A stretch of 64,000 nucleotides of DNA from Pedobacter steynii (GTDB lineage Bacteria > Bacteroidota > Bacteroidia > Sphingobacteriales > Sphingobacteriaceae): positions 4,712,001 to 4,776,000 of the forward strand of contig NZ_CP017141.1 of NCBI RefSeq assembly GCF_001721645.1, in the 5' to 3' direction. Within the stretch, counting starts at the first letter, position 1. Each line of letters starts with the position of its first letter. The notes under the pieces are model-generated. The model made no database searches, was not told the origin of the DNA, and was given only the letters and a program-made list of their open reading frames with translations. Made by a program: the position numbers and the translations under genes. Positions 1-9,207 of this stretch are shown in pieces.

Positions 1-1809
1 GCTCATCCTAAAAAAGCGAAAGCACATGGTGCGGAGATCACAGAAGATGAAGCGGTGTTTAAAGAAACCGGATTGAGCCTGGAATCGGAAAAAGATACTT
101 TAAATCAAAAGAAGGTATTGGTAGAACGTGAAGATTTTAATGATGATGGTAAAGTTTCTCTTTTTGAGCGCTTTAGAAATCGTTTCATGCGCTTCCTCGA
201 CCGCATCATGCCACATCGGAAAATTGTGGTATTGGGTTATCTGGTACTGATTATCGGTGCTGCTGCTTTATTATTGAGTAATATCGGACGAGATGTTTTA
301 CCTAAAGTAAACTCCAGTCAGTTTCAATTGAGAATGCGCGCGCCGGACGGGACGAGATTAGAACGGACGGAAGAAAAGGTTCAGGTGATCCTGAAAGAAC
401 TAAAGGACATTGTTGGTCCGGAACACTTGTCTATTTCTTCTGTATATGTAGGACAACACCCGGCTCTATTCTCTGTAAACCCCATCTATCTGTTTATGGC
501 CGGTCCGCATGAAGCCGTTTTTCAGGTAGGATTTAAGGACTACCATGAGGATATGGAAGAGTTTAAAGATCAGCTGAGAGAGCGGGTAAAAAAGCTGGAG
601 CCTGATGTGAAACTTTCTTTTGAACCCATTGAACTTACGGATAAGGTGCTGAGTCAGGGTTCTCCAACTCCGGTAGAGGTCCGCATTGCAGGTAAGAATA
701 AAGCCCAGAATGAAGTTTATGCCAGAAAGGTGATGAAAGCACTGCAAACCATTCCTTATCTGCGGGATATTCAGCTGGCACAAGCCATTAAGTACCCCTC
801 ATTGAACGTCAATATCGACCGGGTTAAAGCGGCACAGCTGGGTGTAGACCTGACTGATATTTCGAGATCCCTTGTGGCTTCGACTTCTTCATCGAGGTAT
901 ACTGATAAGAATATATGGATAGATGAAAAGATCAACCTTGCCTATAGTGTTCAGGTTCAGGTGCCTTTTAACCAGATGAATAGTAAAGAAGATCTTGGAG
1001 AGATTCCATTGCTGAGAAATGTGAACCGGCCGGTATTAAGTGACGTGGCCACCATCACTTCTGATACTACTTATGGTGAAAACGATAATTTAGGTGCAAT
1101 GCCTTACCTTTCTGTCACCGCAAACCTGAATAAAATGGACCTTGGTTCTGCTGCCAAAGACGTGGATAAAGCCATTAAATCTGTAGGTGAGCTGCCCCGC
1201 GGACTGATTGTGCAGCCGGTAGGGATGATTAAAGTACTGGACGAAACACTGGGAAGTTTACAATCAGGGCTTCTTGTGGCAATCGTAGTGATCTTCCTGA
1301 TGCTTTCTGCCAATTTCCAATCCTTTAAAGTACCATTGGTGATCCTGACAACTGTTCCTGCAGTGGTTTTGGGGGCACTCTTGTTATTGAAAATTACCGG
1401 ATCAACGCTAAATTTACAGTCGTACATGGGAATCATCATGTCGGTCGGAGTATCTATTGCCAATGCAGTCCTGCTCATTACCAATGCCGAACATTTGCGC
1501 CTGCACAATGGAAATGCGCTGGAATCGGCCAGAGAGGCGGCAGCTTTAAGGATCAGACCAATTATCATGACGAGTGTGGCAATGGTTGCCGGAATGTTAC
1601 CTATGGCCATCGGACACGGTGAGGGTGGAGATCAGGTTTCTCCTTTGGGAAGAGCTGTGATCGGAGGTCTAATCGCCTCAACCTTTGCAGTTCTGATTAT
1701 TTTACCTCTTGTTTTTGCATGGGTACAAGGGAAAGTATCAACGGCATCCATCTCTTTGGATCCTGAGGATAAAGAAAGTAAACATTACATCAAAGGATTA
1801 GAAGAATAA
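1..1809 (+). CDS. RND efflux pump permease, 3' part (5' truncated by window edge)
   Basis: This is the C-terminal part of an AcrB/CusA-type inner-membrane proton-driven efflux permease. The reading frame is open from base 1, so the true start lies outside the window. About 603 residues are visible of a family usually over 1000 long. A membrane helix near residues 75-95 (HRKIVVLGYLVLII) matches the helix that opens the second half of RND permeases. A large periplasmic porter domain follows, then a block of hydrophobic helices (LLVAIVVIFLMLSANFQSF, MGIIMSVGVSIANAVLLI) typical of the second transmembrane bundle. The adaptor gene follows 36 bp downstream, so the two are almost certainly one operon. 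The substrate (drug, lipid or metal) cannot be told from sequence alone. Family call is firm; subfamily is open. Confidence 0.93.
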   Translation, partial: AHPKKAKAHGAEITEDEAVFKETGLSLESEKDTLNQKKVLVEREDFNDDGKVSLFERFRNRFMRFLDRIMPHRKIVVLGYLVLIIGAAALLLSNIGRDVLPKVNSSQFQLRMRAPDGTRLERTEEKVQVILKELKDIVGPEHLSISSVYVGQHPALFSVNPIYLFMAGPHEAVFQVGFKDYHEDMEEFKDQLRERVKKLEPDVKLSFEPIELTDKVLSQGSPTPVEVRIAGKNKAQNEVYARKVMKALQTIPYLRDIQLAQAIKYPSLNVNIDRVKAAQLGVDLTDISRSLVASTSSSRYTDKNIWIDEKINLAYSVQVQVPFNQMNSKEDLGEIPLLRNVNRPVLSDVATITSDTTYGENDNLGAMPYLSVTANLNKMDLGSAAKDVDKAIKSVGELPRGLIVQPVGMIKVLDETLGSLQSGLLVAIVVIFLMLSANFQSFKVPLVILTTVPAVVLGALLLLKITGSTLNLQSYMGIIMSVGVSIANAVLLITNAEHLRLHNGNALESAREAAALRIRPIIMTSVAMVAGMLPMAIGHGEGGDQVSPLGRAVIGGLIASTFAVLIILPLVFAWVQGKVSTASISLDPEDKESKHYIKGLEE

Positions 1810-1845
1810 TAAATAAGGAGTTTAGCCCTATAAAAATATACACCA

Positions 1846-2949
1846 ATGAGAACTAACACCACAAAAAATACGATGATCTTAGCAGGGAGCTTAGCCCTGT
1901 TGAGCATCATTAACGGCTGTACGGCCAGCGCAAAGAAAGAAGCCGTAACTGCAGAAAAAAAGCCTGTTATCGCTACTTTTAAACTGGAAAAGGAAAAACT
2001 TTCCACCGCTTTACAGCTTCCGGGAGAACTGAGCGCCTTCCAGCAGGTAGACCTATATGCCAAGGTGAGCAGCTTTGTGAAGACTTTAAAGGTTGACATC
2101 GGATCGGAGGTGACTAAAGGCCAGTTATTGATGACACTGGAAGCTCCTGAAACCAATTCACAGCTTGCTGCTGCACAATCCAGATTGAAAGCCCAGGAAG
2201 CTTTGTATACCGCCAGTAAAGCAAATTACGACCGCCTGTACGAAACGAGTAAAACTCCAGGAACGATCTCCAAGAACGACCTGGACCAGGCTGTTGCGCG
2301 CAGAAACTCTGATCTTGCTCAATTTGAAGCCGCTAAAGCTTCTTATAAAGAAGTGAGCAATATCAGGGATTATCTCGAAATAAGGGCTCCTTTTAACGGC
2401 ATCATCACCGCAAGGAATGTGAATTTAGGTGCCTATGTCGGCCCCTCGGGAAAAGGATCTGAATTTCCCTTGTTCACCTTACAGGAACAGAAAAACCTTC
2501 GTCTGGCGGTTTCAATTCCGGAAGTGTATACCGGCTATCTGAAAGATGGACATGAAGTGACCTTCAGTGTAAAGTCTATGCCGGAAAAAATCTTTACCGC
2601 AAAAGTTAAACGCTTGTCCGGTGCTTTAGACTTGCGCCTGCGTTCAGAAAGGGTGGAGATAGATGTGCCCAATACCAGCAAAGAACTCTTACCTGGAATG
2701 GTAGCAGAGGTTCATATTCCGCTTCCTGCGAATGCAAGTACCTTTACTGTTCCCCGAAAAGCAGTCCTGGAAACCGCCGAAGGAATTTTTGTCTGGAAGG
2801 TGGTAGGAAATAAAGCCGTAAAGGTAAACGTTAAAAAAGGCAGGTTAACAGATGATAAAACCGAGATTTTTGGTGAACTTAATGCTGGTGATGAAATTGT
2901 TACGGAACCATCTGAAGAACTTCGTGAAGGTAACGTGATCAAACCGTAA
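1846..2949 (+). CDS. RND efflux periplasmic adaptor (membrane fusion protein), lipoprotein
   Basis: Membrane fusion protein that links the RND permease just upstream to an outer-membrane channel. The N-terminus is a lipoprotein signal ending in a lipobox-like LSIINGC, so it is probably anchored by lipid to the inner membrane. The split biotinyl-lipoyl domain is visible as VDLYAKVSSFVKTLKVDIG (about residue 70) and the later half IRAPFNGIITARNVNLGAYV, separated by an alpha-helical hairpin rich in Ala, Lys and Gln. A beta-barrel and membrane-proximal domain follow. Length (367 aa) is normal for the family. No outer-membrane TolC partner is seen next to it here; it may lie upstream of the window or elsewhere. 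Confidence 0.92.
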   Translation: MRTNTTKNTMILAGSLALLSIINGCTASAKKEAVTAEKKPVIATFKLEKEKLSTALQLPGELSAFQQVDLYAKVSSFVKTLKVDIGSEVTKGQLLMTLEAPETNSQLAAAQSRLKAQEALYTASKANYDRLYETSKTPGTISKNDLDQAVARRNSDLAQFEAAKASYKEVSNIRDYLEIRAPFNGIITARNVNLGAYVGPSGKGSEFPLFTLQEQKNLRLAVSIPEVYTGYLKDGHEVTFSVKSMPEKIFTAKVKRLSGALDLRLRSERVEIDVPNTSKELLPGMVAEVHIPLPANASTFTVPRKAVLETAEGIFVWKVVGNKAVKVNVKKGRLTDDKTEIFGELNAGDEIVTEPSEELREGNVIKP

Positions 2950-2970
2950 TTTTATATAGTGATTAAAGTA

Positions 2971-3915
2971 ATGTTAACTAAAAACCTAGACCTGAATTTA
3001 GCGCATAAGACGCAAAGTCTTCAGGATTACTATGACTGGCTAAAGGAGATCCGTCCGGATATCCGTATTCCTAATTTAGAGATGGTGAATGATATCGGCC
3101 ATTTTGGTGTTTTTAAAAGGTCTACTGTGTGTACCTTACATCCAACGCCTTATAACCGCAGGGACTTTTATAAAATCTCCCTCATTATAGGTTCCGGTAC
3201 CCTTCACTATCCAAATCAACGGATAGAAGTAAACGGCAGAGCACTGTTGTTCACAAATCCCAATATCCCGTATGCATGGGAATGTACCTCTGATACCCAA
3301 TCGGGTTACTTTTGCCTGTTCACAGAAAATTTCATCCATAAAAGAAATGAGAGCCTGAGGGAGTCCCTGCTGTGGAGAATTCACGATTGCCCGATGATCA
3401 ATATCAACGAACAACAGGAAAAGACCTTTATGGACATCTTTATGAAGATGATGGACGAATTGGATGGGGAATATGTACATAAATATGAAATGCTGCGCAA
3501 TTACATTCATCTCATTGTGCATGAAGCTTTAAAAGTAAGGCCAGCAGATACTTATTTCAAAGAGAATAACGCTTCGGTAAGGCTGACTTCCCTGTTTCTG
3601 GAGCTTTTGGAACGTCAGTTTCCTATCGGCTCCACGGATCATGTTCTGGAACTCAGAACTGCACACGATTTTGCGCATAAGCTTTCGGTACATGTGAACC
3701 ATTTGAACCATGCGGTGAAAGAAGTAACCGGCAGAACCACCTCAGAACATATTTCCAGAAGAATTGCTACCGAAGCTATTGCACTGTTGAAACATACGGA
3801 ATGGAATGTGGCTCAGATTGCCTATTGCCTCGGTTTCGAATATCCGGCTAACTTCAATATATTTTTCAAAAGACAAATGCAGGCTACGCCGAAATCGTTC
3901 CGCCAGGTAGGCTAA
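2971..3915 (+). CDS. AraC family transcriptional regulator
   Basis: A DNA-binding regulator with a cupin-like N-terminal sensor half and a C-terminal double helix-turn-helix of the AraC type. The HTH region is at about residues 215-313 (VHVNHLNHAVKEVTGRT, then WNVAQIAYCLGFEYPANFN and FKRQMQATPKSFR), which is the classic AraC signature order. I prefer the ATG at 2971; an in-frame GTG at 2959 would add four residues and sits only 10 bp after the adaptor stop. It is co-oriented with the RND genes and may control them, which is inference. Bacteroidota often place AraC regulators next to efflux operons. Confidence 0.88.
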   Translation: MLTKNLDLNLAHKTQSLQDYYDWLKEIRPDIRIPNLEMVNDIGHFGVFKRSTVCTLHPTPYNRRDFYKISLIIGSGTLHYPNQRIEVNGRALLFTNPNIPYAWECTSDTQSGYFCLFTENFIHKRNESLRESLLWRIHDCPMININEQQEKTFMDIFMKMMDELDGEYVHKYEMLRNYIHLIVHEALKVRPADTYFKENNASVRLTSLFLELLERQFPIGSTDHVLELRTAHDFAHKLSVHVNHLNHAVKEVTGRTTSEHISRRIATEAIALLKHTEWNVAQIAYCLGFEYPANFNIFFKRQMQATPKSFRQVG

Positions 3916-3981
3916 AAATAATTCAGGCCGCTTTGGCGTATTGGGAGATTTATAATTAAGTTTATGAAAAGTTTAATAACC

Positions 3982-4335
3982 ATGAAAAAGATAATTGTCT
4001 TTATGTTTTTTGCCTGCTTTGCCATTGCTGCCCAGGCGCAGGAGAAAGTGAAAAAGGAAGCTGTTACATCGGCCAAAGAAAAAACTCAGGTGGTAGAAGC
4101 TGCTTGTGGGGAATGTAAATTCGGCATGGAAGGAAAAGAATGTGACCTTGCTGTTCGTATTGGTGGGCATGCTTATTTTGTGGATGGAACGGGTCTTGAC
4201 GACCACGGTGATGCGCATGCAAAAGATGGTTTTTGCAATAAAATCAGAAAAGCTGAAGTTACCGGTAAAGTGGTTGATGGCCGGTTTAAAGCCACGTCTT
4301 TTAAACTTTTGAAAGAGAAAAAAGCAGATAAATAA
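3982..4335 (+). CDS. Small secreted Cys-rich protein (DUF6370-like)
   Basis: A short exported protein of about 117 residues. The start at 3982 gives a clean signal peptide (MKKIIVFMFFACFAIAAQA); an ATG six codons upstream at 3964 is in frame but lengthens the charged N-terminus. The mature part has a Lys/Glu-rich linker and then a compact domain with a CGECKFGMEGKECDLAV motif and a later Cys (DGFCNKIR), four cysteines in all. His and Asp cluster in a GLDDHGDAHAKDGFC stretch, which could bind a metal. This matches what I remember of DUF6370 proteins of Bacteroidota; their function is unknown to me. It stands alone between AraC and a convergent hydrolase gene. Confidence 0.75.
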   Translation: MKKIIVFMFFACFAIAAQAQEKVKKEAVTSAKEKTQVVEAACGECKFGMEGKECDLAVRIGGHAYFVDGTGLDDHGDAHAKDGFCNKIRKAEVTGKVVDGRFKATSFKLLKEKKADK

Positions 4336-4348
4336 CGGAGATTGTGAC

Positions 4349-5473
4349 CTAATATCCAGTTGCAATATTGACAAAGGTTTGTTCCCAATTCGCTGTTCCT
4401 TTGTTCTTACCCAGCCTCACAATGATTAGGTTTTTAGCCGGATTTACATAGATGTATTGTCCTAATATGCCGGCTGCCATAAAATCACCGTTTTTTGTGG
4501 GCAGCCACCATTGGTATTGATAATACCAGGCGCTGCCTTTGCTGGTATCTACTTTTGTAGATTGTCTGACCCAGCTTTCAGGTACGATCTGCTGGCCGTT
4601 CCAATTTCCTTTATTCAGGTAAAGCCGGCCGATCTTGGCGAAATCTCTGGCTCTGGCATTGATACAGCAAAAAGTTTTTTCCAGTCCATTATTCTTTTTG
4701 TCCAGACTCCAGCTGGCCTCATATTCCATACCCAATGGCTGCCATATTTTTTCCTGTAGGTAGGCTGTGATGTTTTTGGTCTTTAATGCCCTTTCCAGTA
4801 CCAATCCAAGTATCTGAGGGTTTCCGCTTACATATTCGAAGGCTTCACCCGGGGCTCGTTTGAGTTTTAATTCGGTGGTAGCTTTTCTTAGATTTGTACC
4901 GTAATAGAAAGTGGCTACTTCCCCAAATGGATTGCTATAACCTTCATTGAATTGCAATCCGGACGTCATTTGTAAAAGATGTTCGAGTGTGACTTTCTCA
5001 AAACCATTTTTTCTTAATTCGGGAATATAATTGGTAACGGGTTCATTTATTGATTTAATGAGACCATCATTGATGGCACAACCAATCAGGATAGAGGTAA
5101 CAGACTTTGCCATAGAAAAGGAGGGAACAATAGCCGCCTGATTGTAACCCTGGAAATATTTTTCATATTGAATGGTGTCGTTCTGAATGATCATAAACGC
5201 TACAGTATTGTTCTCTTCCAGATATTGATCAAAGGGAACTTCTCCATGCTGATCAGGATTGATGTTTTTTGGAAATTTGCCCTTTTCTGTTTGATAGAAA
5301 GAGAATTTCTGACCGGTGTTGTTTAAACTTCGGGATGGAAATTTTTTATAATCTCCAATATCTGCAAAATTGTAATAGACAAAACGGGCAACTTTACAGG
5401 AAACGAGACCAACGATGATAAAAAATAGGGTAATCAGGAAGATGTAAGTACTTTTTGGTTTTCTTATAAACAT
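4349..5473 (-). CDS. Serine hydrolase, beta-lactamase/class C family, lipoprotein
   Basis: A penicillin-binding-protein-like serine hydrolase (class C beta-lactamase or esterase fold). The catalytic SxxK motif is SMAK with Ser120 and Lys123. The second motif is the Tyr of FEYVSGN, matching the YxN element. A C-terminal block with GILGQYIYVNP takes the place of the KTG element, as in many esterase-like members. The N-terminus has a hydrophobic helix ending in IIVGLVSC, consistent with a lipoprotein. Length of 374 is usual. Such proteins may be D-amino-acid peptidases, esterases or lactamases; the substrate cannot be assigned here. It converges on the small Cys-rich gene, with 13 bp between stops. 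Confidence 0.88.
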   Translation of the reverse strand: MFIRKPKSTYIFLITLFFIIVGLVSCKVARFVYYNFADIGDYKKFPSRSLNNTGQKFSFYQTEKGKFPKNINPDQHGEVPFDQYLEENNTVAFMIIQNDTIQYEKYFQGYNQAAIVPSFSMAKSVTSILIGCAINDGLIKSINEPVTNYIPELRKNGFEKVTLEHLLQMTSGLQFNEGYSNPFGEVATFYYGTNLRKATTELKLKRAPGEAFEYVSGNPQILGLVLERALKTKNITAYLQEKIWQPLGMEYEASWSLDKKNNGLEKTFCCINARARDFAKIGRLYLNKGNWNGQQIVPESWVRQSTKVDTSKGSAWYYQYQWWLPTKNGDFMAAGILGQYIYVNPAKNLIIVRLGKNKGTANWEQTFVNIATGY

Positions 5474-5668
5474 GGGCCCGGATTAATTTTATCTATCAGA
5501 AAATAGCTTGATGTTTTTATTCTTTTACTTTTTGAAGTTTATTTATCTTCGGTTAATAAGCTTCAATTCAATTATAATGAAATTTCGGGACAAGGGTACA
5601 GCAGGAACCTGTTAAAAGAACGTAGATTCCTGCAAATGTGCTTAAACTTTAGATAAACGTGGAATAGC

Positions 5669-6292
5669 CTATTTCGTAAATTCGATCCGCTGTACTAAAT
5701 AAGCCTTTCCGAAATTAGCTGGATCGTGGATTACGGTCGCTTTGATAGACTTCCACTTTGGATAGATTTGTCCTTTATCTTTTGTCCAACTCTCTCTCAT
5801 TTCCAGTACATTTCGCCAGATTTCCTCCAATTGAGCCTTCACTTCCTGGTTGGCATAGGTCAGTTGCAAGCCTTTCTGAACATATTGATATTGCTCATTT
5901 TCTTTATTGATTGCAATAAATGGTCCGCCTGGTATATACGATTTGATTAACGAGATGTCAAACGACTCATTCCCCTGGTATTTTTCTGAGCTGATGACCC
6001 GGACGAAATTAAACCATCTGTCGGAAGCATCCTGAGGAGGATTCTTTTCTATATTGAATCGTGCTTTGACGCGATAAGTGTAACCAGGTTTTCTGTCAGC
6101 AAATCCGTGCAGGGATAATTCTGCCGATTTATTCTGTGGCATAATTAACAATTGATCATTGACTGATTCATAGCGATGATCTACTAATAATTCCACTTCT
6201 TGTCCATTTTTAAGGTTCAAAGGACCGTATGTTTCGTCCTTTTTGCATGCAGAGAAAAGAATGATAAAACAGAGTAAAGAGAGATATTTCAT
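5669..6292 (-). CDS. Lipoprotein with DUF4377-like region
   Basis: A 207-residue predicted lipoprotein: the N-terminus MKYLSLLCFIILFSACKKDE carries a clear lipobox (LFSAC) followed by the KKDE typical of Bacteroidota surface lipoproteins. The stretch HGFADRKPGYTYRVKARFN followed by NPPQDAS and FVRVISSEK resembles the small DUF4377 fold, where a GYEY/LxV strand is followed by NPP-D. That assignment is from memory and is moderate. The C-terminal half is unfamiliar. It is a stand-alone gene, separated by about 195 bp from the hydrolase. Function unknown. Confidence 0.75.
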   Translation of the reverse strand: MKYLSLLCFIILFSACKKDETYGPLNLKNGQEVELLVDHRYESVNDQLLIMPQNKSAELSLHGFADRKPGYTYRVKARFNIEKNPPQDASDRWFNFVRVISSEKYQGNESFDISLIKSYIPGGPFIAINKENEQYQYVQKGLQLTYANQEVKAQLEEIWRNVLEMRESWTKDKGQIYPKWKSIKATVIHDPANFGKAYLVQRIEFTK

Positions 6293-6361
6293 AATTTAGA
6301 AAAAATAAGTGTTTAATTCTGAAAACGTAAAGATTAGGGATAACGCTACACCAGCAAGTAA

Positions 6362-6880
6362 TTATTCGATAGATTTTTCCATTTCCATCAATATTACCTC
6401 TTTTAATGGGATACCAAACCTATGGTGCTCAATAGGAAAAGGAAAGCTGTTCCCCGTATTTATATAGTTTCTTCTCTCGTAATACCTTATTAATTCGTCC
6501 CTGCCTGCTATCACAGTCAGATTAATTACCTTACAGTTTACCTCTTTGGCATGTACTTCAGCGGCCTTCAATAAGGTACTTCCAATTCCAGCAGATTGAA
6601 GTTCCGGATTCACGGCAAACATGCCCAGATGTACCTTTCCTTCCTTTTTATGTAAATTCACACAGCCGATAATCTGTCGGTTTGCATCTGTATATTTTAA
6701 AATGCAGATGTCTGGATTGGTAAGGTAGGTTGTTAAAGCTTCTTCGTCAACTCTGATATCCCCTCCAATAAAAGAATTTTCATTAGTCCACCCTTTTGTA
6801 GAAGATTCCCCTCTGTAGGTGATATTTACTAACGTTAATATTTCTGATAAATCGGCAATTGAAGCTTTTGAAACTGACAT
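6362..6880 (-). CDS. GNAT family N-acetyltransferase
   Basis: A single-domain acetyltransferase of 172 residues. The acetyl-CoA pyrophosphate-binding motif A is seen as LGMFAVNPELQSAGIG (Q-x-x-G-x-G) around residues 90-105, followed by the helix STLLKAAEVHAKE and the later strand VINLTVIAGRDELIRYYERRNY, all in canonical GNAT order. The acceptor substrate is unknown. It lies alone, and no operon partner is evident. Confidence 0.9.
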   Translation of the reverse strand: MSVSKASIADLSEILTLVNITYRGESSTKGWTNENSFIGGDIRVDEEALTTYLTNPDICILKYTDANRQIIGCVNLHKKEGKVHLGMFAVNPELQSAGIGSTLLKAAEVHAKEVNCKVINLTVIAGRDELIRYYERRNYINTGNSFPFPIEHHRFGIPLKEVILMEMEKSIE

Positions 6881-7017
6881 GATATATTTTGAATTAAAAA
6901 GTCTTTATTTTTTTGCTAAAATATAAAGTTCTTTCTTTTTTGACCATTTTTGCCTGAATTTAAATCTCAATGAGAAGGTTTGTCTGGCTACAATCCTGTT
7001 TCTATTATAGAAAACAT

Positions 7018-7047
7018 AAAAGGCGAAGTCATTAAACTTCGCCTTTT
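7018..7047. terminator. Intrinsic terminator downstream of the beta-barrel gene
   Basis: A perfect 12-bp inverted repeat (aaaaggcgaagt at 7018-7029 and acttcgcctttt at 7036-7047) with a 6-nt loop. Transcription from the - strand beta-barrel gene ending at 7084 meets it about 37 bp after the stop, and the hairpin ends in a U run on that strand. Confidence 0.75.
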
Positions 7048-7083
7048 TATATCATCAGAAATACTGATGTAACTCTTTTACGT

Positions 7084-7569
7084 TTAGAACGTAAATCGTA
7101 CACCCAAACCTATATCACCACCCCAGAATTCCGTATCTGGAGTAATTTGTAGTGCCGGAATCCAATCCAATGACAAATTGATTGGTGCTCCCTTAAATTT
7201 ATAATCCAATCCTAAAACCCCATTAGCAGATAAATAAATATCGCTGCCGCCACCATGTTTTATTTTGTAAGCTCCAACAGTTGCACCACCACCATAAAAC
7301 CAGTTAAAACCTTCAACACCTTTGATTGGGTTGTAAACTTCGTATAAACCAGTAACATTAAGGTAGGTCACACCGCTATTGCTTCTGAAGTTTCCGATTA
7401 ATTCAAGCATTGCACCTTTACTAAGTGCTGTTTTAAAACTTACTCCATTGGCGTTACCAAAACGGCCACCAATTGCATTTTTGTAGTCCTGGGCATTTGC
7501 GCTGTTGATGCTCATGGTAAACAGAACTGCAGCTGCAACAAAAGAAAAAAGTACTTTTTTCATGATCAT
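7084..7569 (-). CDS. Small outer-membrane beta-barrel protein
   Basis: A 161-residue exported protein. The signal peptide runs to about residue 26 (VAAAVLFTMSINSANAQ). The start could be the ATG at 7569 or the second Met two codons later (MKKVLFSF). The mature part alternates polar and hydrophobic residues in short strands separated by Gly/Asn turns (AIGGRFGNANGVSFKTAL, WFYGGGATVGAYK) and ends in Phe (GVRFTF), the usual C-terminal residue of outer-membrane barrels. Eight strands would fit the length. It is preceded by a good Bacteroidota promoter and followed by a strong terminator, so it is a single-gene unit. Its role is unknown. Confidence 0.83.
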   Translation of the reverse strand: MIMKKVLFSFVAAAVLFTMSINSANAQDYKNAIGGRFGNANGVSFKTALSKGAMLELIGNFRSNSGVTYLNVTGLYEVYNPIKGVEGFNWFYGGGATVGAYKIKHGGGSDIYLSANGVLGLDYKFKGAPINLSLDWIPALQITPDTEFWGGDIGLGVRFTF

Positions 7570-7614
7570 AATGTAATTTGTTTAATATAGATGTAGTATC
7601 GAAATAGATTCCGA

Positions 7615-7645
7615 CAAAACTAAAAAGCCGGCAGGTGACTTGCAA
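7615..7645 (-). promoter_or_regulatory. Bacteroidota-type promoter for the beta-barrel gene
   Basis: On the - strand, TAGTTTTG (7615-7622) matches the -7 consensus TAnnTTTG exactly. A TTG (7643-7645) lies 20 nt upstream, the usual -33 spacing. The start codon is about 45 bp downstream. Confidence 0.55.
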
Positions 7646-7769
7646 TCGTGGAAAACCAGTATAAAAAACTACCGGTTTACAGGTATAAAGAAGATATAAA
7701 AATCCAGACTCCTCCACTAACCATATGAACTTTTCCTAACTTTGAGATAACATCTTAAAACCATCAGAT

Positions 7770-9161
7770 ATGTTTCATAAAAACGAATATATAGAAAGAA
7801 GAAAACAACTCGCTACGCAATTCAACTCCGGAATCCTGCTCTTTTTAGGAAATGAAGAGAGTCCGATGAACTTCTTTGATAACACTTATCATTTCAGACA
7901 AGACAGTACTTTTCTTTATTACTTTGGAATTCAGGAACCAGGGCTCAATGCCATCATCGATATAGATGAAGATAAAGTGATCCTGTTTGGGGATGAGATG
8001 AGTATGGATGCCATCGTATGGATGGGCAGACAAAAGACACTTCGTGCAAAGGCAGACGATTCGGGTATCACCCTGGTTTCTCCAGCTGTGCAACTGGAAA
8101 CCTATATTGCCTCCGCAAAGGGAAGAAAGGTTCATTTCCTGCCGCCATACCGTGCCGAAGCTAAGATAAAACTGGCCGGTTTACTGAATCTTAATATCAA
8201 TCAATTAAACGAAGCGGTATCTGTTCCTTTTATCAAGGCGGTTGTTGCTCAGCGTTCTGTAAAATCTGCAGTAGAACTTGTGGAGCTCGACAGAGCTTCT
8301 GAGATTTCGGCAGACATGCACCTTAAAGCCATGCAAATGGCAAGACCAGGGATGACGGAAAATGAAATCGCAGCTGCGGTTCATCAGGTGGCTTTAAACG
8401 CCGGCGGACAACTTTCTTACCCGATTATTTTAAGTGTTGACGGGCATATCCTGCACAACCATTCTCATAGGAATACGCTGAAAGAAGGGGATATGGTGCT
8501 AAATGATTCTGGTGCAGAAACGCCAATGGGTTATGCCGGCGACCTTACCCGTACTTTTCCGGCGGGAAAAAAATTCCTTCCGGCACAAAAGGATGCGTAT
8601 AACATCGTACTTCATGCCTATCAGGAAGCGGTAAAAGCCCTGAAACCCGGAGTGCGTTATATTGATATTCACTATAAATCCTGCCTTAGTCTGGCAGAAG
8701 GCCTGAAATCACTTGGACTGATGAAAGGAAATCTGGAAGATGCTGTTGGGCAGGGTGCACATGCCTTGTTCTTTCAATGTGGTACGGGGCATATGATGGG
8801 ACTGGATGTTCATGACATGGAGAACCTGGGCGAACAATATGTAGGATATACTGATGAATTGAAAAAGAATACCACTCAATTCGGATTAAAATCCCTGAGG
8901 TTAGGTAAAGCGCTGGAGTCAGGCTATGTGCTGACCATAGAACCAGGACTTTATTTTATTCCGGAACTGATTGATCAATGGAAAGAAACCAATCAATTTT
9001 CAGAGTTTATCAATTATGATAAAGTAGAGGAGTATAGAAACTTTGGAGGAATCCGTGTAGAAGATGATTATGTAGTTACCGATAATGGCTCCCGTCAGTT
9101 GGGTAAACAACTTGCAATCTCTGTGGATGAGGTTGAAGCGATAAGAAGTAATGCTTTTTAA
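7770..9161 (+). CDS. pepP: Xaa-Pro aminopeptidase, M24B family
   Basis: A cytosolic metallo-aminopeptidase that removes N-terminal residues before proline. The N-terminal aminopeptidase P domain covers roughly residues 1-140. The pita-bread catalytic domain carries all five metal ligands: Asp in NDSGAE, Asp in AGDLTRTF, His in HMMGLDVHD, Glu in TIEPGLY and Glu in GIRVEDD. Length of 463 is typical for the bacterial AMPP group. A TAnnTTTG-like -7 element (taactttg, 7737-7744) lies 25 bp before the ATG, although no clear -33 TTG accompanies it. It is monocistronic, with a strong terminator shared with the convergent protease gene. The gene symbol is by family similarity. Confidence 0.93.
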   Translation: MFHKNEYIERRKQLATQFNSGILLFLGNEESPMNFFDNTYHFRQDSTFLYYFGIQEPGLNAIIDIDEDKVILFGDEMSMDAIVWMGRQKTLRAKADDSGITLVSPAVQLETYIASAKGRKVHFLPPYRAEAKIKLAGLLNLNINQLNEAVSVPFIKAVVAQRSVKSAVELVELDRASEISADMHLKAMQMARPGMTENEIAAAVHQVALNAGGQLSYPIILSVDGHILHNHSHRNTLKEGDMVLNDSGAETPMGYAGDLTRTFPAGKKFLPAQKDAYNIVLHAYQEAVKALKPGVRYIDIHYKSCLSLAEGLKSLGLMKGNLEDAVGQGAHALFFQCGTGHMMGLDVHDMENLGEQYVGYTDELKKNTTQFGLKSLRLGKALESGYVLTIEPGLYFIPELIDQWKETNQFSEFINYDKVEEYRNFGGIRVEDDYVVTDNGSRQLGKQLAISVDEVEAIRSNAF

Positions 9162-9165
9162 AAAT

Positions 9166-9199
9166 AACCACCGGATGTCAGGAATGGCATCCGGTGGTT
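9166..9199. terminator. Bidirectional terminator between convergent pepP and the giant protease gene
   Basis: A perfect 12-bp inverted repeat (aaccaccggatg, 9166-9177; catccggtggtt, 9188-9199) with a 10-nt loop fills the 46-bp gap between two convergent stop codons. The flanks are A/T rich on both sides, so it can serve both strands. Confidence 0.8.
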
Positions 9200-9207
9200 A
9201 AAATGAA

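Noticed and set aside
1104..1610. 168-codon open frame on the - strand inside the RND permease gene
   Set aside because: It lies fully antisense to a clear family member and its translation has no domain-like pattern; it is a shadow of codon bias.
6881..7083. Possible small gene in the gap before the beta-barrel gene
   Set aside because: The gap contains the terminator and A/T-rich sequence only, with no coding signal.
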